Positions 23,785 to 32,438 of a stretch of DNA of 32,951 bases are shown piece by piece (the stretch's first letter is position 1; every line of letters starts with the position of its first letter). This DNA comes from Nitriliruptoraceae bacterium (lineage in GTDB: Bacteria > Actinomycetota > Nitriliruptoria > Nitriliruptorales > Nitriliruptoraceae), in the NCBI GenBank assembly GCA_007130695.1, contig SLRZ01000260.1, forward strand, positions 1 through 32,951. The letters run 5' to 3'. Under the pieces are notes generated by a model. That model was not told where the DNA came from and did not search any database. It saw nothing but the letters and a program-made list of their open reading frames with translations. The translations under genes and the position numbers were made by a program.

Positions 23785-23857
23785 AGCTGGAGAGGGGACT
23801 CGAACCCCTGGCCTGCCGCTTACGAGGCGGCTGCTCTGCCATCTGAGCTACTCCAGC
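23785..23857 (-). tRNA. tRNA-Thr (anticodon CGT)
   Basis: A complete 73-base cloverleaf on the minus strand. Acceptor GCTGGAG/CTCCAGC, D arm GCTC/GAGC, anticodon stem GCCGC/GCGGC with loop CTCGTAA (anticodon CGT, reading ACG), 5-base variable loop, T arm AGGGG/CCCCT with loop TTCGAGT and discriminator T. CCA is not encoded (TCCG follows), so it must be added after transcription. It lies 67 bases downstream of holB on the same strand. Confidence 0.95.
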
Positions 23858-23924
23858 GAGGCCGCGCGAGGATATCCACGTGCGGGGACCCCGCCCAACC
23901 GTGCGCGGGCCGCGGTGCGGAAGG

Positions 23925-25082
23925 TCACGCGGCGCGGTACAGCGGCAGCGCCAGCGTGTAGAGGAGCCGCTCGAGCTGCAGCTCCGGGTTGCCGTTGCGG
24001 TCGAGTGCCTCCCGGCACCGCACGACCGCCTGCAGTCCGACCACCGCGTCGGCCGCCGGTAGCCGATCGGCATCGCGACGCAGGGCGGCCTCGTGGTCGA
24101 GGTTCACCAGCTCAGCGCCCCCGGCCCCCGCCTGGACCGCCAGCAGGTCGCGGAGATAGCTGGCCAGGTCGTCGAGCAGCAGGTCGAGGCAGCGGCGCTG
24201 CTCCTGGCGCTCGAGCCGTTCGAAGCGGCGGGTCAGACGCGCCTTGACGCCGGGCGGCCACCCCTGGCTGCCCTCGACCCCGAAGGCCTCGCCGAGTTGG
24301 CGCAGTTCCTCGGCATTTCGTTCCTTGACGGGGGCCACCCGCGAGCGCGCCCACTGGACCCGCTCCTTCGCTGCGGGGATCACCTCGCCCGGCCCTCCCG
24401 TGGCCAGCCGGTCCAGTAACGAGAGGTGGTCCCAGCGGGCCTTGGCGATGTCGGGGTCGGCGAGGTCGGCCAGCCGCTCCGGCGAGCCGAGCGCGGCGCG
24501 GACCATCGCCGGACGCTGTTCCTCGGGGACCCCCAGCGTCGCCGCGCGGCCGGTCAGTTCCGCGGGGCCCCACGGCACGAAGTCCAGTCGCCGGCAGCGG
24601 CTGACCACGGTCTCCAGCAGCGCACCCTCGTCCTCGACGTCCAGAACCCACACCACCGAGGGTGGCGGCTCCTCCAGGATCTTCAGGAAGGCGTTCTGGG
24701 CGGCCTCGTTCATGCGTTCGGCCGCGCTGATGCGCAGCACCCGGCGGCGCCCCTCGGTCAGCGTCCGGGTCGCCAGCGGCATCCACTCCTCCCGGACATC
24801 GTCGACGAGATAGTTGGCGCCCTTGGGTTCCAGATCGGCGACCGCCGGGTGGGCGCCGCGGGAGATGCGCCGGCAGGTCGAGCAGGTTCCACACCCCTGG
24901 TCCGTGGTGGTCTCCGGACAGTTCAACGCGGCGGCGAACGCCCGGGTCGCCTCCTGCTGCCCCACCCCCCGTGGCCCCACCAGCAGCCAGGCGTGCGCGA
25001 CCTCGTCCGCGACCAGCGCGGTACGAAGGGTCTGCACGGCCGCGGGCTGACCGAGCACCTCGTCCCAGGTGGCAGCCGTCAT
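23925..25082 (-). CDS. holB: DNA polymerase III delta' subunit
   Basis: A 385-aa clamp-loader subunit. The N-terminus WDEVLGQPAAVQTLRTAL is typical; Walker A is degenerate (GPRGVGQQ, Lys replaced by Gln), so it probably does not bind ATP, as in other delta' proteins. A zinc module is formed by C55, C64, C67 and C70 (CGTCSTC). ISAAERMNEAAQNAFLKILEEPP and the SRC arginine-finger motif (VVSRCRRLDF, 161-163) are intact, so it can still trigger ATP hydrolysis in its gamma/tau neighbour. It overlaps the MFS-tmk stop by 4 bases (ATGA), a common actinobacterial tmk-holB order. Confidence 0.95.
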   Translation of the reverse strand: MTAATWDEVLGQPAAVQTLRTALVADEVAHAWLLVGPRGVGQQEATRAFAAALNCPETTTDQGCGTCSTCRRISRGAHPAVADLEPKGANYLVDDVREEWMPLATRTLTEGRRRVLRISAAERMNEAAQNAFLKILEEPPPSVVWVLDVEDEGALLETVVSRCRRLDFVPWGPAELTGRAATLGVPEEQRPAMVRAALGSPERLADLADPDIAKARWDHLSLLDRLATGGPGEVIPAAKERVQWARSRVAPVKERNAEELRQLGEAFGVEGSQGWPPGVKARLTRRFERLERQEQRRCLDLLLDDLASYLRDLLAVQAGAGGAELVNLDHEAALRRDADRLPAADAVVGLQAVVRCREALDRNGNPELQLERLLYTLALPLYRAA

Positions 25083-27391
25083 CGCCGCTCCCGCCCCGGG
25101 TCATTCGCGGGCTCGGAGGCCAGTTCGGTGGTGGGCGCGTCGTCGGTCGTGGAAGCGTGTCGGGTGGTGGGGTCGTCCTGCCCGGGGTCCGGGTTGGCGT
25201 CCCGACCGACCACGTCTCCGCGCAACTCCTCGGTCCGTGGCAGTCTCGGGGCCGGGACGTCGTCCCGGACGGGTGCGCCCACGGGGACCCCGCCGGCCGC
25301 GGCGCTGCCCGCTTCGCCGGGCCCGTCCGACTCCGGCTGTCCGTCCGGGGACAGGCCCAGCAGCGGCAGCACGACCTGGCGGACCTGCTGCTGGATCTCC
25401 TCCACGGGCTCGGTGGCGTCGATGACGAGGTAACGGTCGGGGTCGCGCCCGGCGAGGTGCCGGAATGCGTCGTTGACCTGCTCGTGGAACGCGATCCCCG
25501 CCGCTTCCAGGCGGTCGCCCTGCCCCTCGAGCCGGTCCAGGCCGACACGTGCGTCGACGTCGAGCAGCACCACCAGGTCGGGTCGAAGGTGGCCGGTCGC
25601 CCACCGGTTGAGCTCCGCGACCTGCGCCGCACCGAGCCCGCGCGCCACGCCCTGGTAGACCACCGAGGAGTCCACGTACCGGTCGCAGAGGACCACCCTG
25701 CCCGACTCGAGGGCCGGGGCGATCACCTCCTCGACGTGCTGGGCCCGGTCGGCCGCGTACAGCAATGCCTCGGCACGGTCGCTGAAGACCTCTTCGCGGG
25801 CGGCAAGGAGCACCTCACGAAGGTTCTCCCCGAGCCCGGTCCCGCCCGGCTCCCTCGTGACCAGTACGTCGTGGCCGGCGCGCTCGACCGCGGCCTGCAG
25901 GAGCCGGATCTGGGTCGACTTGCCCGCCCCGTCGCCACCTTCGAAGACGATCAGGCGACCCCGCCGGCGTTCCACGGCACTGGCGGTCACACCGAGGTCC
26001 AGCTCCTCCGAGGCGTCGAGCGACTGTCGCAGCCACCGCCCGGCCAGCACGGCTCCGGTCAGTGCGAGCAGCCCGGCGAACACCAGCGTCAGGCGCACCC
26101 CGCCGAGCTGGTACGGGTAGATACCGACGGTGCCGGCGGGCGGCTCCTCGATGCGCTGCTCGATCCCGAGGATCCCCACCAGCAGCGGTGCGGCGACCGT
26201 GGCCCCGAGGATCGCGACCCGCACCCCACTGTGGAACGCCGCGAAGGTGCGACCGCGCAGGGAGTCGATGGTGCGTTCCTGCAGCACCGTGTAGCCCACG
26301 ATGAACGAGATCCCGGCACCCATCCCCATCACCGCACCGGTGAGGCAGGCGAGGTCGAGTCGTGGCATCAGCGCCGTGGCGACCAGGCCGACCCCGGCCA
26401 GGCCGATCCCCGGCGCGAACAGACGCTCCTTGTCGATCCGTGCGGTGAGCGGCCCGGTCAGCACCAGGCCGACCAGTAGCCCGCCGCCCACCGCCGCCAC
26501 GAGCATCCCGAAGCCGGACGGGCCGGCGTTGAGGATGCGGGCGAACAGTTCGCCGAGCGACATCACCACGCCGGCCGCCACGAACGCGATCATCACCCCG
26601 ACGATCAGCGCCCGGATGATCGGGTGGGAGGCCACGAAGGCCAGCCCCTCCTTGAGCTGGGCCCACGCTCCCGCCGGTTCCGCCGGTTCGAGGGTGGGAC
26701 GCTGCGGGTCGACCGGGATGACCAGGCGCGCCAGCAGCGGTGCGGAGATCAGGAACGACGCGGCGTTGAACCAGATCGGCAGGGCGATCGGCCGGTCGGC
26801 GAAGAAGCTTCCCTCCGGGGCGACCGAGAGCGCGAACCCCACCATCGCCGCGTACAGCACCCCGCCCAATGGCAGCGTCCCGTAGGTGACGATGAGGTTC
26901 ACCTGGTTGGCGGCGACCAACTGGTCACGGCGGACGAGGCGGGGAAACACCGCGTCCTTCGCCGGCGCGAACAACGCCGAGAGCACCTCGATCATCAGCG
27001 TCGCGAGCAGCAGCGTCAGCAGCTCGTTGGTGAACGGGATCAGCGCCATCACGATCCCGCGCCCGATGTCGGCACCGATCAGCACCCGCTTGCGGTTCCA
27101 CCGGTCGACGAACACACCGGCAATGGGCCCGAGCAGCATCGCCGGGATCACGCGCGCCGCCATGACCGCGCCCAGGGCGAAGGGGGCCGCGCGGGTCGGG
27201 CCCATGATCTCGACCGTCAGCGCCAGGATCGCCAGGACGCCGATCCAGTCACCCAGCGCGGACGTCACGGTGGCCAGCGACAGGTTGCGGAAATCCCGGT
27301 TCTTCAGCAGCGCCTTGTAGTCCGCCGCGGAGACCCCGCCGGACACCGTGTCGGCCCCGCGTTCGGGGCTCGGTGGAGAACCGTCACTCAT
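25079..27391 (-). CDS. tmk: bifunctional MFS transporter / thymidylate kinase
   Basis: A 770-aa fusion. Residues 25-455 are an MFS-type transporter with about 10-12 helices and the motifs LGPIAGVFVDRWNRKRVL and SLRGRTFAAFHSG. Residues 477-680 are dTMP kinase, which phosphorylates dTMP to dTDP for DNA synthesis: P-loop EGGDGAGKS (484-492), TREPGGT, CDRYVDSSVVYQG and the RLEGQGDRLE lid. The last 90 residues are acidic and disordered. MFS-tmk fusion is known in actinobacteria, where the enzymes are annotated as one gene; what the transporter carries is unknown. The frame is continuous. The 135-bp gap upstream shows no clear terminator. Confidence 0.95.
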   Translation of the reverse strand: MSDGSPPSPERGADTVSGGVSAADYKALLKNRDFRNLSLATVTSALGDWIGVLAILALTVEIMGPTRAAPFALGAVMAARVIPAMLLGPIAGVFVDRWNRKRVLIGADIGRGIVMALIPFTNELLTLLLATLMIEVLSALFAPAKDAVFPRLVRRDQLVAANQVNLIVTYGTLPLGGVLYAAMVGFALSVAPEGSFFADRPIALPIWFNAASFLISAPLLARLVIPVDPQRPTLEPAEPAGAWAQLKEGLAFVASHPIIRALIVGVMIAFVAAGVVMSLGELFARILNAGPSGFGMLVAAVGGGLLVGLVLTGPLTARIDKERLFAPGIGLAGVGLVATALMPRLDLACLTGAVMGMGAGISFIVGYTVLQERTIDSLRGRTFAAFHSGVRVAILGATVAAPLLVGILGIEQRIEEPPAGTVGIYPYQLGGVRLTLVFAGLLALTGAVLAGRWLRQSLDASEELDLGVTASAVERRRGRLIVFEGGDGAGKSTQIRLLQAAVERAGHDVLVTREPGGTGLGENLREVLLAAREEVFSDRAEALLYAADRAQHVEEVIAPALESGRVVLCDRYVDSSVVYQGVARGLGAAQVAELNRWATGHLRPDLVVLLDVDARVGLDRLEGQGDRLEAAGIAFHEQVNDAFRHLAGRDPDRYLVIDATEPVEEIQQQVRQVVLPLLGLSPDGQPESDGPGEAGSAAAGGVPVGAPVRDDVPAPRLPRTEELRGDVVGRDANPDPGQDDPTTRHASTTDDAPTTELASEPANDPGRERR

Positions 27392-27526
27392 CCAGCGCAG
27401 CCTAACCCCCGTCCGTGCCCGGGTCGTGGGCGCTGCTCTGCATCATGCACCGGTCGGCCGCCGCCTGCGATGGGAGGCCTACCGGGTTCGGCGCCGCGGT
27501 TTCCTGCCTCACCGCATCTGCCGGAG

Positions 27527-29482
27527 CTAGTCGTCGAAGGCGATCGGGGCGGCGAGCAACTCGTCGGGGATACCGAAGGCGTCGACGAGGTCGACCGCGT
27601 GGGGCCGCAACTCGTCGCACAGGCGGTTGACGGTGGAGATCACGGCCTTCGAGCGCTCGCCCGAGAGCCGGCCGTGCTCCTGGAACCAGCCGCGGTCGCG
27701 TTCGACCTCGGCCAGCGCATGCAGTGAGCACAGCCGGTCGAGCACCTCGCGCAGGTCGGGGTCCCCGCAGCGCTGCACCAACCCGTCGAACGCCTCGAGC
27801 AGCAGGCGCTCGATGTGCACCCACGCCGCGGTCAGGACGTGGTCCTGGACGTCGGCGAACACCTCGAACGGGTCCTGGCCCGCGTCGATGCCACGCTTGA
27901 GTCGGCGGGCGACACCGGCGACGACGTGGTCCTCCCGCCACCGGAACAACTCCAGCTGGTATTCACGGTCGAGCAGGCCGGCGTCGTCGTCGCGGGTGGG
28001 GACGGCGTCGACCAGCCGCTCGACCAGCTGCCGGGCCGAGGTCTTCTCGATGACGGTCTCGAAGACCTGGTCGGCGACGAAACGCGCCATGCCGAGCGGG
28101 TCGAGGTCGCCGAACTCGTCGCGGTAGTCGGTGAGCAGGCCCTTGGCCACCAGCTGCAGCAGGACGGTGTTGTCACCCTCGAAGGTGCTGAACACGTCGG
28201 TGTCGGCCTTGAGCGCCGCGAAACGGTTCTCGGCGAGGTAGCCCGCCCCGCCGCAGGCCTCCCGGCAGCCCTGCACCGTGTCGGTGGTGTGCCAGGTCGA
28301 CGAGGCCTTGATGCCGGCCGCGGCGGCCTCGAGCTCCCGCCGGTCCCGGCCGGGGTCCTCCGATTCGGCGAAGTCGCCGAAGGCCTCGTGGAGCCCGTCG
28401 ATGAGCCCCTGCTGCGCGGCGTGCAGCGCGTAGGTCCGGGCGAGGCGGGGCAGCAGGCGACGGCGGTGGGCTCGGAAGTCGAACAGGACCGCCTCGGCGT
28501 CCTCGCCGGGCGGCCCGAACTGCCGACGCCGCTCGCCGTAGCGCACGGCGATGGACAGGGCGAGCTTGCTGGCGCTGATCCCGGCACCGGCGATGCTGAT
28601 CCGGCCCTGGACCAGGGTCCCGAGCATGGTGAAGAAGCGCTTGTCGGGGTTCTCGATGCGGCTGAAATACTCGCCGTCGTCGGTGATCTCGGCGAAACGG
28701 TCCAGCAGGGCCTCACGCGGCACGCGGACCTGGTCGAAGGAGAGGCGGCCGTTGTCGACCCCGTTGAGGCCGGTCTTGGGCCCACAGTCCTCGATGGTGA
28801 CCCCGGGCCTGGACCGCCCCGCCACGTCGCGTATCGGCACCAGCACCGCGTGCACACCCCGCGACTCGCCGCCCACGACCAGCTGGGTGAACACGACCGC
28901 CATGCGACCGTCGCGGGCCGCGTTGCCGATGTAGTCCTTGCGGCCGCTGACGGTCGGCGTGTGAACCACCAGCTGGTCGGCATCGGGGTCGTAGGTGGTG
29001 GTGGTCTCGAGCTGTTGGACGTTGGAACCGTGCCCGGTCTCGGTCATCGCGAAGCAGCCCGGCAGCTCCATCGTGAGGATGTCGGCCAGGTACTTGTCGT
29101 GGTGGTGACGGGTCCCCAGGTGCAGGACCGCGCCGCCGAAGAGACCGAACTGCACCCCGCACTTGACCAGCAGGGACAGGTCGCCGATCCCGAGGGTCTC
29201 GAAGGCCGCGATGGAGCCACCGACGTCGCCGCCACCGCCGTACTCGGTGGGGAAACCCAGCCCGGTCCCGCCGTCGGCCGCGAGCTGCTGCGCCCACGTC
29301 AGGACGAGCTCCCGGTACTCCTCGTGGGGCAGCACCGAGAGCGTCTCGGGCGGCAGGACACCGAGGCGGACGAGACGCTCACGCGTCTCGTCGCGGACCT
29401 CCTCGTAGGGCTCGTCGAGCAGCCGGCGCAGGCCGACGACGTCGATGCGGGCAGCGGCGAGATCGCTCGTGGGTGCGCTCAT
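27527..29482 (-). CDS. acyl-CoA oxidase/dehydrogenase-like flavoprotein (651 aa)
   Basis: A FAD-dependent acyl-CoA oxidase-type enzyme catalysing the first step of fatty-acid beta-oxidation (2,3-desaturation of acyl-CoA). Evidence: CFAMTETGHGSNVQQLET (FAD/substrate binding), FTMLGTLVQGRISIAGAG, AVRYGERRRQFG, QGCREACGGAGYLAENRF and catalytic Glu435 in STFEGDNTVLLQ. The length (651 aa) and extra C-terminal helical domain fit acyl-CoA oxidases rather than 380-aa dehydrogenases. I place the start at ATG 29482 (MSAPTSDLAAAR); the track ORF to 29719 overlaps topA. The ribosome site is weak. With two WS/DGAT genes nearby it suggests active lipid turnover. Confidence 0.92.
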   Translation of the reverse strand: MSAPTSDLAAARIDVVGLRRLLDEPYEEVRDETRERLVRLGVLPPETLSVLPHEEYRELVLTWAQQLAADGGTGLGFPTEYGGGGDVGGSIAAFETLGIGDLSLLVKCGVQFGLFGGAVLHLGTRHHHDKYLADILTMELPGCFAMTETGHGSNVQQLETTTTYDPDADQLVVHTPTVSGRKDYIGNAARDGRMAVVFTQLVVGGESRGVHAVLVPIRDVAGRSRPGVTIEDCGPKTGLNGVDNGRLSFDQVRVPREALLDRFAEITDDGEYFSRIENPDKRFFTMLGTLVQGRISIAGAGISASKLALSIAVRYGERRRQFGPPGEDAEAVLFDFRAHRRRLLPRLARTYALHAAQQGLIDGLHEAFGDFAESEDPGRDRRELEAAAAGIKASSTWHTTDTVQGCREACGGAGYLAENRFAALKADTDVFSTFEGDNTVLLQLVAKGLLTDYRDEFGDLDPLGMARFVADQVFETVIEKTSARQLVERLVDAVPTRDDDAGLLDREYQLELFRWREDHVVAGVARRLKRGIDAGQDPFEVFADVQDHVLTAAWVHIERLLLEAFDGLVQRCGDPDLREVLDRLCSLHALAEVERDRGWFQEHGRLSGERSKAVISTVNRLCDELRPHAVDLVDAFGIPDELLAAPIAFDD

Positions 29483-29552
29483 GGGCGCCACTATGCCACC
29501 TGCGGCGCCGCCGCGCGGGCGACACCCGGCCCGGTCGGACAGCGAACGCGAC

Positions 29553-32204
29553 TCAGTCCGAGCGCTTGGCGGCCTTCTTCGTGGCCTTCTTCGCCGTCGA
29601 CTTCTTGGCCGTCTTCTTCTTCGTCGCCTTCTTGCCGGCCTTCTTGGTCGCGCCCTTCTTGGTCGCCTTCTTCGCGCCCTTCTTGGTGGCCTTCTTCTTC
29701 GGCGGCGGGGCCTGCGCACCCCGGTAGGTCATCGGGACGGGGTCGGGGACCTCCTCGCCCCACAGCGCCTCACCGCCGAGTTCCGGATCGAAGGCCTCGA
29801 CACCCTCGACGACCGCGAGCACGGCGACCTCGGGGACCTCGAATTCGTTGAGGTCGAAGAGGTGGTTGACCTCCGGGTGGGTGCAGATCGCCACCGGTTC
29901 CTTGCGGTTGCGTGGCGGCGGGCGCAGCGGTGCGCCGCACTCCGGGCACGGTGAGGCGATCGGCAGCGACCACACCGCGAAGGCGTCGTCGGGGTAGCCG
30001 GTCGAGCCCACGAACGGCTTGCCGTACCGCGAGATCCGCCGCTCCATGAAGCTGTGCTCGGGGTCGGTCGGCGAACGGAACCAGCGGATCGCCCCGTCGT
30101 CGTCCTTGTAGGCCAGCCGCTGCTGGACGTTGCGGATCCCCTTGCACTTGGGGTAGTCGATGCAGCCGAAGAACGTGCCGAAACGCCCTTCGCGCTTGAG
30201 CATCGCCTTGCCGCACTCCTTGCAGCGCACCCGCTCGTCGGGTTCGGGTTCCGGCTCGGGTTCACCGACGGTGCCGTCGTCGTTGAGCGGCAGCGTGCCC
30301 TGGCAGTCGGGCCAGCGGCTGCACGAGGCGAACCACTGCTTGGACTTGCCGGAGAACACCCGCTCCATGTCGGCGCCGCACTCGGGACAGTCGGCCGGGT
30401 GCAGCAGCGGCAGGCGGGGCCGTTCGGGCTTGCGTTCACGCACCCAGGTGTCGACCTCGTCGAGGAAGCGGGTGACGGTCGAACACCATTCCTCGTCGCC
30501 GGCGGCGATCTCGTCGAGGGTCGACTCCATGCGGGCCGTGAAGCCGACGTCCACGACCTCGGCGAAGTGCAGCTTGAGGAACGAGACGACCACCTCGCCG
30601 AGCGGAGTCGGGAAGAACCGGCGGGACTCCTTGAGCACGTACTGGCGCTGCTCGAGGGTCGAGATGATCGCGGCGTAGGTCGACGGCCGGCCGATGCCCT
30701 CCTCCTCGAGGGCCTCGACGAGCGTGCGTTCGGAGAACCGCGGCGGCGGGGTGGTGGCGTGCTCCTCGCCGAGCAGTTCCGACAGGTGCAGGCGCTGTCC
30801 CTCCTCGAGCTGGGGCAGGCGGTCGGTGACGTCCTCGTCCTCGGTGCGCTCGTCCTCGTCGCGCACGGCCCGGTAGGCGGCGAGGAAGCCGTCGAACTTC
30901 TCGACCTGGCCGGTCACCCGGAAGGTGACCGGGCCCTGCTCGTCTTCGCCCGTGACGTCCGCCGAAACCCGGTCGAAGACCGCCGGGGCCATCTGCGTGG
31001 CCATCGTGCGCTTCCAGATCAGCTCGTAGAGGCGGGCCTGTTCGGGCTTGAGGTGACGGCGGACCGACTCCGGGGTGCGCCGCACCGAGGTCGGGCGCAC
31101 CGCCTCGTGGGCCTCCTGCGCGCCCTTGGTCTTGCCGGTGAAGCGGCGGGGCTTGTCGAGCGTGTACCGCGACCCGTAACGCTCCCCGACCAGCGAGTTG
31201 ATCTCGCCGAGCGCCTGATCGGAGAGGTTGATCGAGTCGGTCCGCATGTAGGTGATCAGCCCGACCTGCTCGCCGCCGAGGTTGATGCCCTCGTAGAGCT
31301 GCTGGGCGACGGCCATGGTCTGGCGGGCGGAGAAGCCGTACTTGGAGGCCTCGCCCTGCAGCGTGGAGGTCTTGAACGGCGGCTTGGGGTTGCGCCGGGC
31401 CTCGGTGCGGCGCACCTCGGTGACCGAGTAGTCCAACACCCGGGCCCGGGAGACCAGTGCGTCGGCGTCCTCCTGCGAGCGCACCACCAGCAGCTGTTCG
31501 CGCTTGGCGTCGCTCTTGCCCTCGAGATCCTTCGGTGTGGCCAGGCGCCGCTCACCGACGGCGTGCAGCGAGGCCTCCACGCTGGGAGCGGCGTCGGGCT
31601 CGGTCGCGAAGTCCGCCCCGAAGGTCCAGTACTCCTCCGGCACGAACGCGCGGATCTCGTCCTCGCGGTCGGCGATCAGCCGCAGCGCCACCGACTGCAC
31701 CCGCCCGGCGGAGATGCCCGAGGCGACCGTGCGCCACAGCACCGGTGAGAGCCGGTAGCCCACGATGCGATCGACGGCGCGACGGGCCTGCTGCGCGTCC
31801 ACCAGGTCGGTGTTGAGTCGGCGTGGCGACTCGAATGCGGCCCGGATGGCGGGTTCGGTGATCTCGTCGAACGTCACCCGGTTGGTCTCGGCGACGTCGA
31901 GGTTCAGCGCCTCGGCCACGTGCCAGGCGATGGCCTCGCCCTCACGGTCGAGGTCGGGGGCGAGCCAGACCGTCTGCGCCTCCTTGGCGGCCTTGCGCAG
32001 GGCGGCGACGTGCTTCTTGGAGTTCTCCGGGATCTCGTAGACCAGGTGGCAGCCCCCGCCGTCCTCGACCTCGATGGCGAAGTCCGAGCGCGGCAGGTCA
32101 CGGATGTGGCCGTAGGAGGCCAGCACCTTGAAGCTGCTCCCCAGGTACCGCTCGATCGTCTTCGCCTTCGCGGGCGACTCGACGATGACGAGGTTGTCCG
32201 CCAC
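29553..32204 (-). CDS. topA: DNA topoisomerase I with lysine-rich C-terminal tail
   Basis: An 883-aa type IA topoisomerase that relaxes negative supercoils. TOPRIM domain: IVESPAKAKTI and DLDREGEA (Asp84, Asp86, Glu88); core with SAGRVQSVALRLI; catalytic Tyr319 in ITYMRTDS. The C-terminus has CxxC zinc-ribbon repeats (CPECGADM, CKECGKAM, CPECGAPL), then a 48-residue Lys/Ala tail of KKATKK units, as known in actinobacterial TopA, where it binds DNA and aids processivity. The GTG at 32204 has AGGAG 6 bases upstream; the track's 963-aa version adds an unrelated leader. Two perfect inverted repeats lie in the leader between it and the divergent lipoprotein gene. Confidence 0.96.
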   Translation of the reverse strand: MADNLVIVESPAKAKTIERYLGSSFKVLASYGHIRDLPRSDFAIEVEDGGGCHLVYEIPENSKKHVAALRKAAKEAQTVWLAPDLDREGEAIAWHVAEALNLDVAETNRVTFDEITEPAIRAAFESPRRLNTDLVDAQQARRAVDRIVGYRLSPVLWRTVASGISAGRVQSVALRLIADREDEIRAFVPEEYWTFGADFATEPDAAPSVEASLHAVGERRLATPKDLEGKSDAKREQLLVVRSQEDADALVSRARVLDYSVTEVRRTEARRNPKPPFKTSTLQGEASKYGFSARQTMAVAQQLYEGINLGGEQVGLITYMRTDSINLSDQALGEINSLVGERYGSRYTLDKPRRFTGKTKGAQEAHEAVRPTSVRRTPESVRRHLKPEQARLYELIWKRTMATQMAPAVFDRVSADVTGEDEQGPVTFRVTGQVEKFDGFLAAYRAVRDEDERTEDEDVTDRLPQLEEGQRLHLSELLGEEHATTPPPRFSERTLVEALEEEGIGRPSTYAAIISTLEQRQYVLKESRRFFPTPLGEVVVSFLKLHFAEVVDVGFTARMESTLDEIAAGDEEWCSTVTRFLDEVDTWVRERKPERPRLPLLHPADCPECGADMERVFSGKSKQWFASCSRWPDCQGTLPLNDDGTVGEPEPEPEPDERVRCKECGKAMLKREGRFGTFFGCIDYPKCKGIRNVQQRLAYKDDDGAIRWFRSPTDPEHSFMERRISRYGKPFVGSTGYPDDAFAVWSLPIASPCPECGAPLRPPPRNRKEPVAICTHPEVNHLFDLNEFEVPEVAVLAVVEGVEAFDPELGGEALWGEEVPDPVPMTYRGAQAPPPKKKATKKGAKKATKKGATKKAGKKATKKKTAKKSTAKKATKKAAKRSD
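29556..29699 (-). repeat. lysine-rich tandem repeat region of topA
   Basis: The last 48 codons of topA form imperfect tandem units reading K-K-A-T-K-K or K-K-G-A (GCCTTCTTGGTCGC-like on the plus strand). Repeat length varies by a few codons, so copy number may differ between strains. Confidence 0.8.
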
Positions 32205-32280
32205 GCTCGACTCCTGCTCATGCTGCGCCAACCCACGGAGGATCCGCAGGTCGGAGCGGGGAAGGTGGGCGGGAAACGTC

Positions 32281-32304
32281 CCGGTGTCAACTACGCGACA
32301 CCGG
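32281..32304. promoter_or_regulatory. 8-bp inverted repeat in the topA leader
   Basis: CCGGTGTC (32281-32288) and GACACCGG (32297-32304) are perfect inverted copies around an 8-base spacer, 77 bases before the topA start. The 24-bp symmetric shape suits a dimeric regulator site or an RNA hairpin in the topA leader. Confidence 0.5.
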
Positions 32305-32325
32305 CTCTCCGCCCCGGGAAGGCCG

Positions 32326-32347
32326 CGGGGTCCCCTACGGGACCCCG
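32326..32347. promoter_or_regulatory. 9-bp hairpin in the topA/lipoprotein intergenic region
   Basis: CGGGGTCCC and GGGACCCCG flank a 4-base loop. It lies in the 234-bp divergent region between topA and the lipoprotein gene, where no terminator is needed, so a leader hairpin or operator is more likely. Confidence 0.5.
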
Positions 32348-32438
32348 GCCACGGACACCCTACCGAGCGAGCTCCGCACGCCGCTGATCGGTCCACAACG
32401 GGAGGTAGCCTCACCGCGGTGCCGGACGAGGAGTGCAC

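Noticed and set aside
23925-25082. loss of the Walker A lysine in delta' as a defect
   Set aside because: Delta' subunits commonly lack a working nucleotide site; the SRC motif that matters is intact.
25079-27391. MFS-tmk fusion as a possible assembly error or novelty
   Set aside because: The frame is continuous and this fusion is established in actinobacteria.
29482-29719. N-terminal extension of the acyl-CoA oxidase ORF (730-aa version)
   Set aside because: The added RRPRRRRRR-type sequence is the TopA lysine repeat in another frame; family homology begins at ATG 29482.
27815-29851. 678-aa plus-strand ORF opposite the acyl-CoA oxidase gene
   Set aside because: Shadow of a strongly supported enzyme; its sequence is low-complexity and runs into the reverse of the TopA lysine tail.
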